DNA from: Verrucomicrobiota bacterium
Lineage (GTDB): Bacteria; Verrucomicrobiota; Verrucomicrobiia; Limisphaerales; UBA8199
Direction: 5' to 3'
Length of the DNA stretch: 20,028 bases
NCBI GenBank assembly: GCA_026397855.1
Contig: JAPLUA010000074.1
Span: forward strand, 1-20,028
Part shown: positions 1-7,289 of the stretch, piece after piece
How positions within the stretch are numbered: position 1 is the stretch's first letter
How the letters are laid out: every line of letters begins with the position of its first letter
Notes under the pieces: model-generated
Databases searched by the model: none
Seen by the model: only the letters and a program-made list of their open reading frames with translations
What the model was told of the DNA's origin: nothing
Translations under genes and position numbers: made by a program

Positions 1-491
1 GGCAGGACGAGGCCGAGCACGGTGAGCGGGAGGATCATCACGAGAAAGGCGTTGGCGCTCTGGAGATTGTAGGACTGCTCGCGATGGCGGAGGCCGCCGA
101 GCAGCATCGCGAGCCCCATGAAACCGTTGAGCACCAGCATGACCACCGCGAACATCGTATCGCGAGCGAGCGTCGGTTTATCCGCGCCGGTGGACATCAC
201 GAACCCCACCACCGACACCTCCAGACCGGTGATCGCAAGCGTGAGGAGCAACGTGCCGGCGGGTTCACCGAGCCGGTGCGCGAGCACATCCGCATGGCGC
301 ACAATGGCAATGGCGGCCGTCAGGATGACGCCGCAAAGGATCGCGAGCCAGCCAATCAACGTCACGGGATGGCCTAGCGCTGCCGTGACCCATCCTTTAC
401 CCAGCAACGCCCATGTCAACGTGAGGACGGACAGGGCCAGGGGCCATTCGCGCCACCAGGGGTCGCGGGATCCGGCTTCAATGGGGCTCAT
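1..491 (-). CDS. chaA: Ca2+/H+ antiporter, ChaA type (N-terminal part, cut by window edge)
   Basis: The minus strand is open from an ATG at 491 to the window edge, giving 163 complete codons. The translation carries the ChaA signature RHADVLAHRLGEP (residues 65-77), followed by a conserved membrane segment with an acidic residue (LEVS, E91) and LARDTMFAVVMLVLNGFMG (108-126). These match the N-terminal half of the E. coli ChaA family (about 366 residues), an inner-membrane exchanger that expels Ca2+ (and Na+/K+) in exchange for protons. At least four hydrophobic segments are visible (about 17-30, 43-64, 80-100, 113-132). No strong ribosome binding site precedes the ATG. The start was chosen because it is the nearest ATG before the homologous region and gives a short soluble N-terminus. 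The C-terminal half lies outside the window. It is divergent from the esterase gene at 827. Family assignment is firm; substrate is inferred. Confidence 0.88.
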   Translation of the reverse strand, partial: MSPIEAGSRDPWWREWPLALSVLTLTWALLGKGWVTAALGHPVTLIGWLAILCGVILTAAIAIVRHADVLAHRLGEPAGTLLLTLAITGLEVSVVGFVMSTGADKPTLARDTMFAVVMLVLNGFMGLAMLLGGLRHREQSYNLQSANAFLVMILPLTVLGLVL

Positions 492-826
492 GACAACGAA
501 GTGGGAATGATGTTGTGGGCGGCGGATTGGCGGCCGGGGAGAATCCGGTCCCGGCGCCTCTCGTCGCTGGCGAGGCAGGTCCTCGCGTGCAAGGCAAACT
601 CAGCGTGCTGTTCCGGGTGTGGCATGGAGAAGCTTATACACGAACAGCAGCACGGGGGGCAATGCCGGGCTTCCGGGAAAGATCCACCTCGCGAGCGGGT
701 CCATGCGAAATCAGGCTGGCGCCGCGAACCGGTTCGAGCACACTAGGCCCGTGAAAGGGCGGCGTCCCGTGATGCGGCTGCTTGGCCCTATCCTGACGGC
801 AAGAACGACAGCTAAGAATATCAACT
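492..826. other. Non-coding gap between divergent chaA and esterase genes
   Basis: This 335-base gap holds no convincing gene. Short open frames here have no recognisable motifs and vary between frames. Two small hairpins lie close to the chaA start: a 6-bp stem at 533-538/550-555 and a 5-bp stem at 556-560/572-576. They would sit in the chaA leader on the minus strand. I looked for the yybP-ykoY riboswitch, which often precedes cation transporters, and did not find its conserved core. Promoters for both genes must lie here but none is clear enough to call. Confidence 0.4.
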
Positions 827-3034
827 ATGCGAAGAACGCGATTCACTTGGAACGTGCTAACCACGGCGGTGTGGCTGGTTATTGGCGCAGGTGTGTGCCC
901 GACGGCACGGGCGGAGGTGCGTTTGCCGAACGTCTTTGGCAGCCACATGGTCCTCCAGCAGGACAAGCCGCTCATCATCTGGGGCTGGGCCCAGGCTAAC
1001 GAGACCGTTACGGTGCAGATGGCCGGCGCGAGCCAGACGGCGCAGGCGCACGAGCGCGGCGAGTGGAAGGCGGAGCTGCCGGCGATGAAAGCCGGTGGCC
1101 CTTACACGCTCACTGTCAGCGGCTCCAGCACGGTGCGGCTTGAAGACGTCATGGTCGGCGAGGTCTGGTTGTGCTCGGGCCAATCGAACATGGAGATGGG
1201 CATCGGCATGGCGCGCGATGGCGAGAAAGAGATCGCGGCCGCCAACTATCCGGGCATCCGCCTGCTGATGATCACCAACCGCTGGACGCCGGAGCCGCGG
1301 ACCGATGTGGAGGGAACTTGGAAGGTGTGCTCGCCCGCGACCATTGCGGAAGGCGGCTGGAGCGGCTTTTCCGCCGCCGGCTATTACTTCGGCCGGGAGT
1401 TGCACCAGAAGCTGGGCGTGACGGTGGGGCTCATTGACGCCACCTGGGGCGGCACGCGCATCGAGTCCTGGACCCCGCCGGAAGGCTTCGCCGCGGTGCC
1501 GGCCCTGAAGCAGGAATACGAGCGGCTCCAACTGGGAGACCCCCGGAACGCGGCGCACCAGCAGCGCCTCGATCAGGTCTTGCAGGAGACGGAGCGGTGG
1601 CTGGCCGCCGCAAAGCAGTCGCTGGCCCAGCGCGCGAATGTCTCGCCCATGCCGGTCTATCCTGAGGAGCTGCTGCCGCCGCACGAATTGCAGAACCGGA
1701 CCGCTTTGTATAACGGCATGATCCATCCGCTGCACCCCTTCGCGTTGCGCGGGGCGATCTGGTACCAGGGCGAGTCAAACAGCAGCGAGGGAATGCTCTA
1801 TGCCGAGCGGATGAAGGCGCTTATTGCCGGGTGGCGGCAGGTGTGGGGCGAGGGCGATTTCCCCTTTTACTTCGTGCAGATCGCGCCCTTTACCTACGGG
1901 CACAAGCCGGAGGTGATCGGCGAGTTCTGGGAGGCGCAGGCGGCTGCGCAGGCGGTCCCCAACAGCGGCATGGTGATCATCAACGATATCGGCGACCTCA
2001 AGGACATTCACCCCGCCAACAAGCAGGAGGTCGGGCGCCGGCTCGCTCTGTGGGCGCTGGCGAAGACCTATGGGGCGAAGGGCGTCGTCCATGCCGGCCC
2101 GAGCTTCAAAGCAATGAGCGTCGAGGGCGACAAGCTGCGGCTGAGCTTCGAGGGGGTCGGCGGGGGACTCGCCAGCCGCGACGGTAAGCCGTTGTCCTGG
2201 TTTGAGGTCGTGGACGCGGACGAGGGGGGATTTGTCAAGGCGGAGGCGCGCATTGATGGATCCACGGTGGTGCTCTCGGCGCCCGGGGTGAATCGCCCGG
2301 CGGCAATGCGCTTTGCCTGGAGCATGCTGGCGGAGCCCAACCTGATGAATGCCGAGGGCCTGCCGGCTGGGGCTTTCCGCGCCGGGACCATGCCCAGGCG
2401 CGACCTGATGGCGCTGAAGGTGCCCGAGGCCAAAGATTACCAGTTGGTCTATGACCTCGACCTGACAAAGCTGGGGCCGAAGGTCGCCTACCAGGTGGAC
2501 AACCATGCCCGTCTCCAGAAGCCGTTCGATCGCATCGCCTACTGCCTGGAACTGCAACGGGCTGAGGGCAGGACCGATTACGTGTATGTCTCGATGGACG
2601 CCTTCGGCACCGACCTGGGCAAGATCGGCGTGCCGACCGTCAAGTCGGGTGCCCGTTTCCAGCAGAACGTCTCAAACATGAACGTCTTCTCGAACGTGAA
2701 GGGGATCGTGACCGGCACCGGTTTGGCTGGCGGCAACCTGGAGTTCTGGCCGGACAACTACGGCGCGGCCAACATCGCCAAGGTGCCCAACGCCTCGGCC
2801 CAGGCCTATGACTTCGGCGACGAGCCCTCAGCCCCCGCGGACGGCTACGGCTCGATGCAGGTCCACAACCACGACGCCAAACAGACGCTCTTCGCGCTGA
2901 ATCACTGGTCCGAGGCCGGCCGCGCGGATGTGGGGATTGGCAATCAGCCCAAGGGAAGCCCCGACTGGACGTTTGCCGCCAATGCGGGATCCTGGCAGGC
3001 GATGCGCCTGCGCGTGCTGGTGCGGTGCAAGTGA
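827..3034 (+). CDS. Secreted sialate O-acetylesterase-like SGNH hydrolase with extra C-terminal module
   Basis: A 735-residue protein. Residues 1-29 look like a Sec signal peptide (basic start, hydrophobic core, cleavage near TARA-E). Residues 30-110 form the beta-sandwich start typical of this family (VFGSHMVLQQDKP). The SGNH-hydrolase nucleophile block is LCSGQSNMEM, with Ser120 as likely nucleophile. Further family blocks are WGGTRIESW (207-215), IWYQGESN (311-318) and DIHP (393-396), the last holding the likely catalytic Asp/His. These place it with SIAE/9-O-acetylesterases, which remove acetyl groups from sugars. Substrates in environmental bacteria are often plant or algal glycans rather than sialic acid. 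Residues about 535-735 are an added module (DYVYVSMDAFGTDLGKIGVP, SNMNVFSNVKG, DGYGSMQVHNH) that I recall at the end of Planctomycete/Verrucomicrobial homologues but whose function I do not know. ATG at 827 is chosen because it opens directly into the signal peptide; the ribosome site is weak. Confidence 0.87.
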   Translation: MRRTRFTWNVLTTAVWLVIGAGVCPTARAEVRLPNVFGSHMVLQQDKPLIIWGWAQANETVTVQMAGASQTAQAHERGEWKAELPAMKAGGPYTLTVSGSSTVRLEDVMVGEVWLCSGQSNMEMGIGMARDGEKEIAAANYPGIRLLMITNRWTPEPRTDVEGTWKVCSPATIAEGGWSGFSAAGYYFGRELHQKLGVTVGLIDATWGGTRIESWTPPEGFAAVPALKQEYERLQLGDPRNAAHQQRLDQVLQETERWLAAAKQSLAQRANVSPMPVYPEELLPPHELQNRTALYNGMIHPLHPFALRGAIWYQGESNSSEGMLYAERMKALIAGWRQVWGEGDFPFYFVQIAPFTYGHKPEVIGEFWEAQAAAQAVPNSGMVIINDIGDLKDIHPANKQEVGRRLALWALAKTYGAKGVVHAGPSFKAMSVEGDKLRLSFEGVGGGLASRDGKPLSWFEVVDADEGGFVKAEARIDGSTVVLSAPGVNRPAAMRFAWSMLAEPNLMNAEGLPAGAFRAGTMPRRDLMALKVPEAKDYQLVYDLDLTKLGPKVAYQVDNHARLQKPFDRIAYCLELQRAEGRTDYVYVSMDAFGTDLGKIGVPTVKSGARFQQNVSNMNVFSNVKGIVTGTGLAGGNLEFWPDNYGAANIAKVPNASAQAYDFGDEPSAPADGYGSMQVHNHDAKQTLFALNHWSEAGRADVGIGNQPKGSPDWTFAANAGSWQAMRLRVLVRCK

Positions 3035-3058
3035 TGTGTGCCCGGTGAATCAAACATT

Positions 3059-3298
3059 ATGAAGCGGAAAGTACTGGTTATTCTCTCGAACCGATGGAAC
3101 CCGAGCCAGAAGGCGCGGTTTGTGGAACTGGACTCGGATGAGAAGGGGAACATCCTGAAGGAGCGACTGCTCCGTAGCCGGCCCACCAAGCCCGGCTATG
3201 ACGAGGTCTGGGAGAACGACGAGGGCAAAACGTCCCTTTCCTCAGCCTTCCGCCTGAAGCGAAAATACGCCCACGCGCTGGAACGACGGCGGGGGTGA
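3059..3298 (+). CDS. Small conserved-looking protein of unknown function (79 aa)
   Basis: The start is taken at the ATG at 3059, giving a product beginning MKRKVLVILSNRWNP; an upstream in-frame ATG at 3038 would add seven residues. The gene lies 24 nt after the esterase stop, so the two are probably co-transcribed. The product is charged and basic. It begins with a short beta-like stretch (KVLVILSNRWNP), then ARFVELDSDEKGNILKE and YDEVWENDEGKTS, and ends in a basic tail (FRLKRKYAHALERRRG). There is no signal peptide, membrane segment or Cys motif. I recognise no named domain. The balanced composition and the compact fit after the esterase argue for a real gene. Its role is unknown. The stop is followed directly by a hairpin repeat that probably ends the transcript. 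Confidence 0.62.
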   Translation: MKRKVLVILSNRWNPSQKARFVELDSDEKGNILKERLLRSRPTKPGYDEVWENDEGKTSLSSAFRLKRKYAHALERRRG

Positions 3299-3299
3299 C

Positions 3300-3399
3300 G
3301 GGGGGGGCGTGATGCGTGATGCGTGATGCGTGATTACGCGCCAGTTCCAAAGGCCCTTCAGCCCCTCACGCATCACGCATCACGTTTCACCCCCCCCCC
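3300..3399. repeat. Palindromic GTGATGC-repeat hairpin between convergent genes
   Basis: A G-run (3300-3307) is followed by tandem 7-bp GTGATGC units. The mirror arm carries the complementary units and a C-run (3390-3399). A 19-bp perfect inverted repeat (CGTGATGCGTGATGCGTGA) pairs 3315-3333 with 3366-3384 across a 32-nt loop. It lies between the stop of the 79-residue gene on the plus strand (3298) and the stop of the gene at 3403 on the minus strand. It could therefore act as a two-way transcription stop or a REP-like dispersed element. The tandem units would let the stem slip in several registers. Confidence 0.75.
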
Positions 3400-3402
3400 T
3401 CC

Positions 3403-3933
3403 TTAAAACTGATCTTCCTTCTCCTTGAACAGGATGTTGAACGTGGTGAGCGATCCGTAGCAGCGGGTGATGTATTGCTGCATGTCGATCTTCTCCCCGT
3501 CGTTCAAGACCGGGTGCGCGTTGATCTTTTGTTCGAGGACCCGCAATTGATTGCGGATGCCGACGATCTTGTGGAAGAGGATTTCGAGCGGGACTTCCTT
3601 CGTTTGCAAAGCCGGGTCGGCCGGGTGCAGGACCGCCCGGCCTTTGTGCCAGCGCGCTCCCAGTTGCCCCACCACGGCGTCGGGCTTTTCAAATCCCAGC
3701 TTCTGGATTGTAGCATCCACGGATTGCTGCACCAGCTGGGCCAGCGGCAGGTCGAGCCCGTGGATGCTGACCTGGGGCTCGGCGGACTCGATGCCGCTCG
3801 GTTCGGGGGCGACGGTTCGCCTGCCGTCGTCGAACTGGATCTCAGCCGTCGCCTCCGAGATCGTTTTGACGACGCCGACGCCGTATTGCGGATGCCGGAC
3901 TTTCATGCCGATGTGCAGCGCTTCTATTCTCAT
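3403..3933 (-). CDS. Small protein with Tudor/CarD-like N-terminal motif
   Basis: A 176-residue cytoplasmic protein. Residues 8-42 (GMKVRHPQYGVGVVKTIS..AEIQFDDGRR) form the small beta-barrel pattern seen in CarD/TRCF RNA-polymerase-interaction domains and at the C-terminus of UvrD/PcrA helicases, where it binds RNA polymerase. The remainder is unlike CarD. It includes LAQLVQQSVDATIQKLGFEKP (helical) and a C-terminal helical block (LEILFHKIVGIRNQLRVLEQKINAHP, then QQYITRCYGSLTTFNILFKEKEDQF). The length fits a CarD-sized protein (about 160-190 aa) but the DNA-binding half is not recognisable, so I do not call it CarD. A transcription-coupled role is an inference from the N-terminus alone. It lies 145 nt downstream of the zinc-ribbon gene on the same strand and may share its transcript. 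Confidence 0.6.
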   Translation of the reverse strand: MRIEALHIGMKVRHPQYGVGVVKTISEATAEIQFDDGRRTVAPEPSGIESAEPQVSIHGLDLPLAQLVQQSVDATIQKLGFEKPDAVVGQLGARWHKGRAVLHPADPALQTKEVPLEILFHKIVGIRNQLRVLEQKINAHPVLNDGEKIDMQQYITRCYGSLTTFNILFKEKEDQF

Positions 3934-4016
3934 AGGATCACTATAACCACGAATCCCGCGCCAGGGAAACGCTGAAATGCTGCCCGCTTCACGATGGGTT
4001 CAAGAAGCCGCCGCGC

Positions 4017-4041
4017 CGTAGCCGCCGACGTCTGTTGGCGC
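4017..4041 (+). repeat. Copy of a dispersed 25-bp GTAGCCGCCGACGT repeat
   Basis: The 25 bases starting CGTAGCCGCCGACGT here recur at 4958-4982 in the same orientation (two differences by eye) and at 5010-5034 inverted (a few more). The copy is in the short gap between the zinc-ribbon gene and the Tudor-like gene. Its presence outside the larger palindromic element at 4852-5099 suggests the unit is a mobile or dispersed repeat of the genome. Confidence 0.6.
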
Positions 4042-4078
4042 ACTGTTCCTGCCTTCCTTGAGGCCCCTCACGGACGGG

Positions 4079-4807
4079 TTAGTCCACAACCGCCAGGTCC
4101 ATGTCGCGCGTATAGTAGAGAATGCGCCCGCAGTTGCTGCACGAGACCAGCTCTTTCTTGGCCTGGCACATCACGAGCAGTTGGGGCGGCAGCTTCATGT
4201 GGCATCCGCCGCAAACGCTGTGCTGGACGCCGACGACCACGTGGCCGCCTTTGCTGCGCATCAGGCGCTCGTAACGGGAGCGGGCGGTTTCATTCACGGC
4301 AGCGGCGAGCTGCTCGCGGTTGGCCGACAGGTCGGCGAGTTCCTTGCGCAGGTTGCCTTCGCGTGCGCCCAGTTGGGCGATCTGGTCCTCGACCAGCTTG
4401 CGCATCTCGCTGGCGGCCTGGGTTGCGCGCGCGACCTCTTTCTGCGCGACCTCCGCCTGCTCCATCATCGCGATTTCCTGGTCCTCGATCTTGAAGATGG
4501 CTTCCTTGCACATCTCAATCTCGTGGGCGAGGGCGCGGTATTCCTCGTTCTTCCGGGTTTGGAATTGCTGGTTGGCGTATTTGACGATGAGCTGCTTCTT
4601 GGTCTCTACCTCCAGCTCCAGGTCTTTGCGGCCGGACTCGATCTCCATGACCCGATGCTTGGCCTTCTCCAGATCGCCTTGCGCGTGGACGGCTCTTGCC
4701 TTGAAGGACTGCCGTTCCGGCTCGATATGATCCAATTCCCCCCCGACCCGGAGGAGCTTTTGGTCCCGATCCTGAAGGATCAGCAGCTTTTCAATCGTTT
4801 CCAGCAT
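4079..4807 (-). CDS. Coiled-coil C4-type zinc-ribbon protein (CT398/HP0958 family)
   Basis: A 242-residue protein. Residues about 1-180 are a long antiparallel coiled coil, rich in Glu/Lys/Gln with heptad spacing, starting MLETIEKLLILQDRDQKL. The C-terminal zinc ribbon has two pairs of cysteines, CGGC (C199, C202) and CSNC (C223, C226), in the usual arrangement. Length and layout match the family that includes Chlamydia CT398, Helicobacter HP0958/FlgZ and mycobacterial Rv2229c. Known members bind sigma-54 and flagellar or secretion proteins, or RNA, so this is probably an adaptor protein; the partner here cannot be told. A sigma-54-type promoter elsewhere in the window (16007) makes an RpoN link possible but unproven. 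The ATG at 4807 fits the family N-terminus. Confidence 0.85.
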   Translation of the reverse strand: MLETIEKLLILQDRDQKLLRVGGELDHIEPERQSFKARAVHAQGDLEKAKHRVMEIESGRKDLELEVETKKQLIVKYANQQFQTRKNEEYRALAHEIEMCKEAIFKIEDQEIAMMEQAEVAQKEVARATQAASEMRKLVEDQIAQLGAREGNLRKELADLSANREQLAAAVNETARSRYERLMRSKGGHVVVGVQHSVCGGCHMKLPPQLLVMCQAKKELVSCSNCGRILYYTRDMDLAVVD

Positions 4808-4851
4808 GGCCGCAATATTCTCTCATGCTCGAAACAGTAGCGGCCCGGGTG

Positions 4852-5099
4852 GCGCGAGTCAATCCGCCGGTGCGCATCTTAGATTTTTCCAATCCTGTCA
4901 CCACCGGATGAACGGAGCGCGGACATTCTTGTCCGCTCCCCGAGCGGCCCGCGGCCTCGTAGCCGCCGACGTGAGTCGGCGCTAATCTCTGCTCCGACCG
5001 GAGAAGATGGCGCGGACTGACGTCCGCGGCTACGAGGTCACGAGGCTGCGACAAGAATGTCCGCTCCGAAGAATCTAGGATGCGCGAGTCAATCCGCCG
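4852..5099. mobile_element. MITE-like palindromic element with flanking direct repeats
   Basis: An 18-bp perfect direct repeat (GCGCGAGTCAATCCGCCG) occurs at 4852-4869 and 5082-5099. Between and partly overlapping them are 14-bp terminal inverted repeats (4872-4885 and 5072-5085, one mismatch). Inside, a large imperfect palindrome contains GCGGACATTCTTGTCCGC (4919-4936), its partner near 5050-5068, and the GTAGCCGCCGACGT unit in both orientations (4958-4982, 5010-5034). No transposase is encoded. It sits between the divergent zinc-ribbon and pta genes and may supply or block their promoters. The direct repeats may be part of the element rather than a target duplication. Confidence 0.62.
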
Positions 5100-5153
5100 C
5101 TTTCAGCGGGACGGGAGTTGCTTTTTGGCCCCGATTGAGTTAGTTCAACCCCT

Positions 5154-6419
5154 GTGCGATTCATCGGCGGCGTCATAGAGAAACTGCAGCGGCATCCCAA
5201 ACGGATTGTTTTTCCGGAGGGGGCTGAGCCGCGCGTGCTTCAGGCGGCCCGCCAGTTTTACTCGCTGCGGCTCGGCGTGCCGATCCTGCTGGGAGACCGG
5301 GACCGGATCCAGGGGGAGGCGGCCGCGCTGAATATCTCCCTGGATGGCATCCGCGTGATCAACCCTGCCGAGAGCGGAGACCTGGACAACTTCGCGCGGC
5401 GTTTCGAGCGCTTGCGCCATTCCCGAGGGATGAAGGGCCTTGAAGCGCGCGATGCCATGCTCCAGCCGAACTATTTCGGCGCAATGATGCTGGCGATGCA
5501 CCAGGCCGATGGCTTTGTGGCCGGCGCCAACCAGATCACCGCCACCGTCCTGCGCCCGCTCTTTCAGATCATCAAGCCGGCTCCGCAAGCCAGCACGATC
5601 TCCAGCTGCCTGGTGATGGAGCTTGAAGACTCGCGCTTTGGCGACCAGGGGGTCTTGCTGATGGCGGATTGCGGGGTGATCGAGGAGCCCAGCGTCGAGG
5701 AGCTTGCTGAAACTGCGGTTTCGACCGCGCGACTTGCCCGCCAGCTCCTGGGCACGCGCCCGCGTGTGGCTTTTCTGTCCTTCTCCACCAAGGGAAGCTC
5801 CGGCCACCCATCGGCGGGCAAAATGCAGGCAGCCACGGCGCTGGCCGAGAGGAAGGCGCTGGAGGTGAAGCTCGATGCGGATTTCGAGGGCGAACTGCAG
5901 GCCGACACGGCGCTGGTCCCGGAAATCGCCGCGCGCAAGCTGCCGGATGCCCGGATTGCCGGCAACGCGAACGTGCTGATTTTTCCGGACCTCAATTCGG
6001 GCAACATCGCCAGCAAGCTGGTTCGCCATATCGGGCGCGCCACCACTTACGGCCATATTTTCCTCGGCCTGGACCGCCCCCGGCGAGAGCCTGCCGGGGG
6101 ACTAACCCTCACTGCCAGAAACTCCCATGCCGCTCCCTTTCCCCACCAACCCCGCCCTGCAAGGTGTCCCTGTCTATCAACCCGGCCGCCCCATCGAGGA
6201 GGTCGCCCGCGAACTCGGCCTGCCTGCCGGCGACATTATCAAGCTGGCGTCGAACGAGAATCCGCTCGGCCCCTCGCGGCTTGCCCAGGCGGCCATGCGC
6301 AAGGCCATCGCCCAGGTCAACCTTTACCCGGACGGCAACGCCTTCTACCTGAAGCAAAAGCTGGCCGCCAGGCTTGGGGTGTCCCCCGCCAACCTGATCT
6401 TCGGCAGCGGCTCCAATGA
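5154..6419 (+). CDS. pta: Phosphate acetyltransferase with disrupted C-terminus
   Basis: Pta converts acetyl-CoA and phosphate to acetyl phosphate in the Pta-AckA pathway. Starting at the GTG at 5154, residues 9-309 align by eye with short-form Pta (about 320-335 aa). Landmarks are RIVFPEGAEPRVL (17-29), NYFGAMMLAMHQADGFVAGA (106-125), TVLRPLFQIIKP (131-142), VAFLSFSTKGSSGHPSAGKM (205-224), and NANVLIFPDLNSGNIASKL (271-289). Homology stops at GLDRP (305-309). The family normally continues with about 25 residues including the D-L-S-R-G block, which holds active-site residues, and none of the three frames encodes it. As read, the frame runs on past the hisC start at 6127 and stops only at 6419. 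Dropping one C from the C-run at 6076-6080 would give a stop at 6105, just before hisC, and a 316-residue protein still lacking that block. Real frameshift plus deletion, pseudogene or assembly error are all possible. Confidence 0.8.
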   Translation: MRFIGGVIEKLQRHPKRIVFPEGAEPRVLQAARQFYSLRLGVPILLGDRDRIQGEAAALNISLDGIRVINPAESGDLDNFARRFERLRHSRGMKGLEARDAMLQPNYFGAMMLAMHQADGFVAGANQITATVLRPLFQIIKPAPQASTISSCLVMELEDSRFGDQGVLLMADCGVIEEPSVEELAETAVSTARLARQLLGTRPRVAFLSFSTKGSSGHPSAGKMQAATALAERKALEVKLDADFEGELQADTALVPEIAARKLPDARIAGNANVLIFPDLNSGNIASKLVRHIGRATTYGHIFLGLDRPRREPAGGLTLTARNSHAAPFPHQPRPARCPCLSTRPPHRGGRPRTRPACRRHYQAGVERESARPLAACPGGHAQGHRPGQPLPGRQRLLPEAKAGRQAWGVPRQPDLRQRLQ

Positions 6420-7248
6420 AGTGCTCGAATTCGTCGGCCACGCGCTGATTACGCCCGGTGCCGAGGTGGTCGTGTCCCAGTATTGCTTCGCCGTCTATCC
6501 CATCGTCACTGCCTTGTTCGGCGGGACGCTGAAGGTGGTGCCGGCCAGGAACTACGGCCACGACCTCGACGCGATGCTGGCCGCCATCACGCCCCAGACG
6601 CGAGTGGTGTTCGTGGCCAACCCGAACAACCCGACCGGCACCGGCATTCGCCGCGAAGACCTCGCGCGTTTCGTCAACGCCGTGCCCGCCAACGTCCTGG
6701 TCGCCCTCGACGAGTCCTACATCGAATTCCTGGACGAGCCGATTGACCTGCTGCCCGAGATCCGCAGCGGCCAGAAGCCGAACCTGCTGCTGATGCGGAC
6801 GTTCTCCAAGATCTACGGGCTGGCGGGCCTGCGCCTGGGCTACGGCATTGCTGATGCCGGCTTGATTGCGGAGCTGGAGAAGATCCGGCAGCCCTTCAAC
6901 ATCAACTCCATTGCCCAGGCCGGCGCCCTCGCGGCCCTGGATGACACGGCCCACGCGGAGAAGACACGCCGGGTGAACGCGCGCGGCCTGAAGCTCTACG
7001 CGCGGGCCTTCCGCAAGCTCGGCCTCGAGTTCATTCCGTCCTTCGCCAATTTCATCCTCGTTCGCGTCGGCGACGGCCAGCGCGTCTTCAGCGAGCTGCA
7101 GAAGCTCGGGGTGATTGTGCGCCCGATGGGCGGCTACCAACTGCCCGAGTGGATCCGCATTTCGATCGGAACATCCAAGGAGAATCAGCGCTGCCTGGAG
7201 GCCCTGAAAAGTGTCATCGCCCCGCCGGTTGCTCCCGTAGCGGCCTGA
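6127..7248 (+). CDS. hisC: Histidinol-phosphate aminotransferase
   Basis: A 373-residue class I/II PLP-dependent aminotransferase. It catalyses the glutamate-dependent step from imidazole-acetol phosphate to L-histidinol phosphate in histidine synthesis. Visible family features are IIKLASNENPLGPS (37-50), NLYPDGN (65-71), ANPNNPTG (164-171), DESYIEF (195-201), TFSKIYGLAGLRLGY (225-239) with Lys228 as the PLP Schiff-base lysine and Arg236, and IRISIGT near the end. Length is usual for HisC. The ATG at 6127 gives a normal N-terminus (VPVYQPGRPIEEVARELG). The gene is complete and does not depend on the damaged pta end, although the as-read pta frame overlaps its first 293 bases. Some HisC-like enzymes act on other substrates; context does not settle this. 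Transcription probably comes from the pta side; a structured repeat follows the stop. Confidence 0.9.
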   Translation: MPLPFPTNPALQGVPVYQPGRPIEEVARELGLPAGDIIKLASNENPLGPSRLAQAAMRKAIAQVNLYPDGNAFYLKQKLAARLGVSPANLIFGSGSNEVLEFVGHALITPGAEVVVSQYCFAVYPIVTALFGGTLKVVPARNYGHDLDAMLAAITPQTRVVFVANPNNPTGTGIRREDLARFVNAVPANVLVALDESYIEFLDEPIDLLPEIRSGQKPNLLLMRTFSKIYGLAGLRLGYGIADAGLIAELEKIRQPFNINSIAQAGALAALDDTAHAEKTRRVNARGLKLYARAFRKLGLEFIPSFANFILVRVGDGQRVFSELQKLGVIVRPMGGYQLPEWIRISIGTSKENQRCLEALKSVIAPPVAPVAA

Positions 7249-7289
7249 CGGAGTGGTCCGGGGTGTAAGGTGCCGGACACTCCCAGACC

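Noticed and set aside
492..600. yybP-ykoY (manganese) riboswitch upstream of chaA
   Set aside because: The conserved core sequence of the class is not present; only two small generic hairpins are seen.
857..1735. Long minus-strand open frame opposite the esterase gene
   Set aside because: It is a mirror frame of a GC-rich gene with strong family motifs on the plus strand; its Arg/His/Ala-rich translation has no motifs.
5145..6056. 303-codon minus-strand frame opposite pta
   Set aside because: Antisense to a clear Pta reading frame; no motifs, composition dominated by Arg, Gly and His.
6109..7140. 343-codon minus-strand frame opposite hisC
   Set aside because: The plus strand encodes a full HisC with all PLP motifs. 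The minus frame is Gly/Val/Asp-rich antisense of it.
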